Positions 6,365 through 7,774 of a stretch of DNA of 7,774 nt are shown piece by piece. Source of the stretch: Pseudomonadota bacterium (GTDB lineage Bacteria; Myxococcota; UBA9042; PHBI01); the NCBI GenBank assembly GCA_005772945.1, contig SXIE01000335.1:1-7774 (forward strand), in the 5' to 3' direction. A program made the position numbers and the translations under genes. Every line of letters begins with the position of its first letter. Within the stretch, counting starts at the first letter, position 1. The notes below the pieces were generated by a model. That model was given only the letters and a program-made list of their open reading frames with translations. It had not been told where the DNA came from and searched no databases.

Positions 6365-7253
6365 CCGCAGCGTGGCGCGCGGTCAGGGTCAGCGCGCCAG
6401 TCGCTGGCGCCTCCTCCTGGAGGAATGCGTCGATGAGACCGACGACCGCTTCGGGCTGCTCGGCGATGGTCATGTGGCCCGAGCCCGCGACGACCTCGAG
6501 GCGGGCGCCCGGGATGGCCCGCGCCAGGGCGGTCATCTTGCCCTGCGTCATGATGACGTCGTTGGACCCGCGGATGAGCAGGGCGCGGCAGGAGACGCTC
6601 GCGAGGGCCTCGGTTAGATCGGGGCGCGAGGCGTAGGCCCGTAGGCTCCAGACCAGGCCGGCCACGGTGTTGCTCTGGAAGGTACGTCCGGCCTCCTTCA
6701 GGTGCGCGGCGTTGGTCTTGCGCCAGGCCTTGCTGTAGCTGACCAGGTTGAGGAGCGGCTGGTAGAGCCTGAGCGATCGCTTGGAGCCGAGCAGGAGCGC
6801 GGCCAGACGCATCACCCACGCGCCGATGCGGGAGCCCGCCGACATGACGAGGCGCACGCCGGTCGAGGCGTTGAGATCGGCGTCGATGATGACCATCGCC
6901 TGCAGCGCGTCCGGATGGTCGGCCGCGAATTGCTGGACGATCATGCCGCCGAGGGAGTGCCCGATCAGGACGGGACGCTCCGGTAGGTCGAGCGCGGTCA
7001 CGAGTCCGAAGAGATCGGCGGATAGATCGCGCATACCGTACGAGGCGCGGCCGGCCTCGGATCGGCCGTGACCCCGGACGTCGATCGCGATGACCCGATA
7101 CCTGGCGACCAAGCCGGCGATGACGGCGTTCCAGGCGCTGTTGTCGAAACCCCAGCCATGCACCAGGACCAGCGGCGGGCCGCTTCCTTCGTCGATGTAG
7201 TGGATCTCGCGCTCGCTCACGCGGACGAATTTGCCTTGGCGTTCGGTGCTCAT
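6357..7253 (-). CDS. Alpha/beta hydrolase fold protein
   Basis: The 298-residue protein is the expected length for a single-domain alpha/beta hydrolase. The oxyanion HGWG motif is at residues 32-35, DVRGHGRSE at 58-66, and the nucleophile elbow GHSLGG has S100. The acid D232 lies in RGSNDVIM and the base H260 in GSGHMTI, so the catalytic triad is complete. A helical cap region of about 125-205 precedes the acid. The class covers esterases, epoxide hydrolases, haloalkane dehalogenases and C-C bond hydrolases. RGHGRS and the cap do not decide the substrate. The start is ATG at 7253, 10 bases after AAGGAG (7264-7269) and overlapping the upstream gene's TGA by 4 bases (ATGA). A longer in-frame reading upstream overlaps that gene and is rejected. 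The 3' end overlaps the convergent dioxygenase gene by 8 bases. There is no signal peptide, so it is probably cytoplasmic. Confidence 0.9.
   Translation of the reverse strand: MSTERQGKFVRVSEREIHYIDEGSGPPLVLVHGWGFDNSAWNAVIAGLVARYRVIAIDVRGHGRSEAGRASYGMRDLSADLFGLVTALDLPERPVLIGHSLGGMIVQQFAADHPDALQAMVIIDADLNASTGVRLVMSAGSRIGAWVMRLAALLLGSKRSLRLYQPLLNLVSYSKAWRKTNAAHLKEAGRTFQSNTVAGLVWSLRAYASRPDLTEALASVSCRALLIRGSNDVIMTQGKMTALARAIPGARLEVVAGSGHMTIAEQPEAVVGLIDAFLQEEAPATGALTLTARHAAVT
6374..6410. terminator. Two overlapping hairpins near convergent 3' ends, candidate terminator
   Basis: GGCGCGC (6374-6380) pairs perfectly with GCGCGCC (6392-6398) across an 11-base loop. GCGCCAG (6394-6400) pairs perfectly with CTGGCGC (6404-6410) across TCG. 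The two share bases 6394-6398 and so are mutually exclusive. They begin 9 bases after the dioxygenase stop on the plus strand and lie inside the hydrolase gene's 3' end on the minus strand. There is no T-tract, so an intrinsic terminator in the classic sense is not shown. Confidence 0.35.
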
Positions 7254-7735
7254 GGGTTCGAGGCTCCTTGGAGGTTGGGGCGGTAGGCGGGCGTGAAGTC
7301 GGCCATCGAGGCGCCCGCTCGTCGCATGGCGACGGTGCAGAAGATCCTGCCCGGCGTGGCTTGCGATGCCAGGACGACCAGCTCTCCGCCGATGGCGCGC
7401 ATGACCTCGCGGTCGTACGCCATCATGCGATGGCAGGCGCCAAGGTCGCCCGAGCCCCGCAGGGCGCACTGCGAGTGGATCTCGGCGTACACCGTCTCGT
7501 CGGTGATGCGCGTGAGCCGATAGTCCGCGAGCGCGGGCGAGGCGCGTTGCCACTGGGCGAAGAGATCCGGGAGGTCGCTGGCGGGTGCGACGCGGGCCTT
7601 GCGCATGGCGGCCCGCGCCATGATCCGCATGAGCGGGGCCGAGACGAACGCGAGGCGCTCGTGCCGATTCGGCCAGGCGACGATTCGCCGGGCGAGGCCG
7701 ACGATGCGGGGGCTCTGGGTGATGGACATGGACAC
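7250..7735 (-). CDS. Hypothetical protein, possibly ATC-hydrolase-like (Cys-rich core)
   Basis: The 161-residue protein starts at GTG, 5 bases after GGGAGG (7741-7746). An ATG at 7729, 11 bases after it, would give 159 residues. The frame stays open to the window edge, so a longer upstream start cannot be excluded. Residues 1-50 are basic and helical with no signal peptide. The central part has C90 and C101 (HSQCALRGSGDLGACHR), followed by MMAYDREVMRAIGGELVVLASQATPGRIFCTVAMR with C133. The layout of C, C, D108 and a terminal C in an all-alpha/beta core of about 100 residues is reminiscent of L-2-amino-thiazoline-4-carboxylate hydrolase-like proteins (PF14196). I hold this weakly, because the alignment is from memory and no structure is available. 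It is the upstream gene of the operon and overlaps the alpha/beta hydrolase by 4 bases, suggesting a shared pathway. Confidence 0.8.
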   Translation of the reverse strand: MSMSITQSPRIVGLARRIVAWPNRHERLAFVSAPLMRIMARAAMRKARVAPASDLPDLFAQWQRASPALADYRLTRITDETVYAEIHSQCALRGSGDLGACHRMMAYDREVMRAIGGELVVLASQATPGRIFCTVAMRRAGASMADFTPAYRPNLQGASNP

Positions 7736-7740
7736 ACGTG

Positions 7741-7746
7741 CCTCCC
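7741..7746 (-). promoter_or_regulatory. Ribosome binding site deciding the start of the rightmost gene
   Basis: GGGAGG on the minus strand stands 5 bases before GTG at 7735 and 11 bases before ATG at 7729. Spacing favours GTG. The remaining 28 bases to the window edge show nothing else recognisable. Confidence 0.5.
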
Positions 7747-7774
7747 GTGAGTTCAGCAGCAGAAGCGTGAGTGA

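Noticed and set aside
7254..7553. N-terminal extension of the alpha/beta hydrolase to 398 residues
   Set aside because: The added 100 residues overlap the upstream gene in another frame, are Arg/His-rich, and precede the normal family start. The ATG at 7253 has AAGGAG and an ATGA overlap.

Overview
The window is a GC-rich, densely coding stretch with G/C-ending codons throughout. High GC, Ala/Pro-rich secreted proteins and a PrkA-type AAA+ protein fit a large-genome Gram-negative such as a myxobacterium or related deltaproteobacterium. That placement is inference; no taxonomic marker gene is present. I see seven protein genes and no rRNA, tRNA, CRISPR array, insertion sequence or integrase.

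Left part (1-2542, minus strand): a hexamer repeat at the window edge lies just behind the stop of a 575-residue protein. That protein has a low-complexity N-terminus carrying a short PFAEQEAQLAPVQ segment and a C-terminal CHAP/NlpC-like cysteine hydrolase domain. Upstream of it on the same strand, 81 bp away, is a membrane-anchored protein with an Ala/Pro linker and a small CX4C domain of unknown function.

Middle (2543-3192): a 170-bp divergent intergenic region holds a perfect palindrome and a TATAAT box. It separates the anchored protein from a plus-strand gene for a small exported protein resembling the N-terminal domain of the thiol:disulfide interchange protein DsbD, also with a CX4C pair.

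Right-middle (3270-6364, plus): a long PrkA-family AAA+ protein (758 aa) is followed, with overlapping stop and TTG start, by a phytanoyl-CoA-dioxygenase-like Fe(II)/2-oxoglutarate oxygenase. The two look translationally coupled. The usual PrkA partners (YeaH/DUF444, SpoVR) are not adjacent.

Right part (6357-7735, minus): two genes overlap by 4 bases (ATGA). The upstream one is a 161-residue protein with a conserved-looking Cys-rich centre, possibly related to L-2-amino-thiazoline-4-carboxylate hydrolase-like proteins. The downstream one is an alpha/beta hydrolase with a complete catalytic triad. This operon converges on the oxygenase gene with an 8-bp coding overlap, next to two mutually exclusive hairpins.

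No defined multi-gene defence or secretion system is visible. The most interesting items are the modular PVQ-segment/cysteine hydrolase protein, the prkA-dioxygenase coupling with an altered Walker B region, and the paired CX4C periplasmic proteins around a palindromic divergent promoter.
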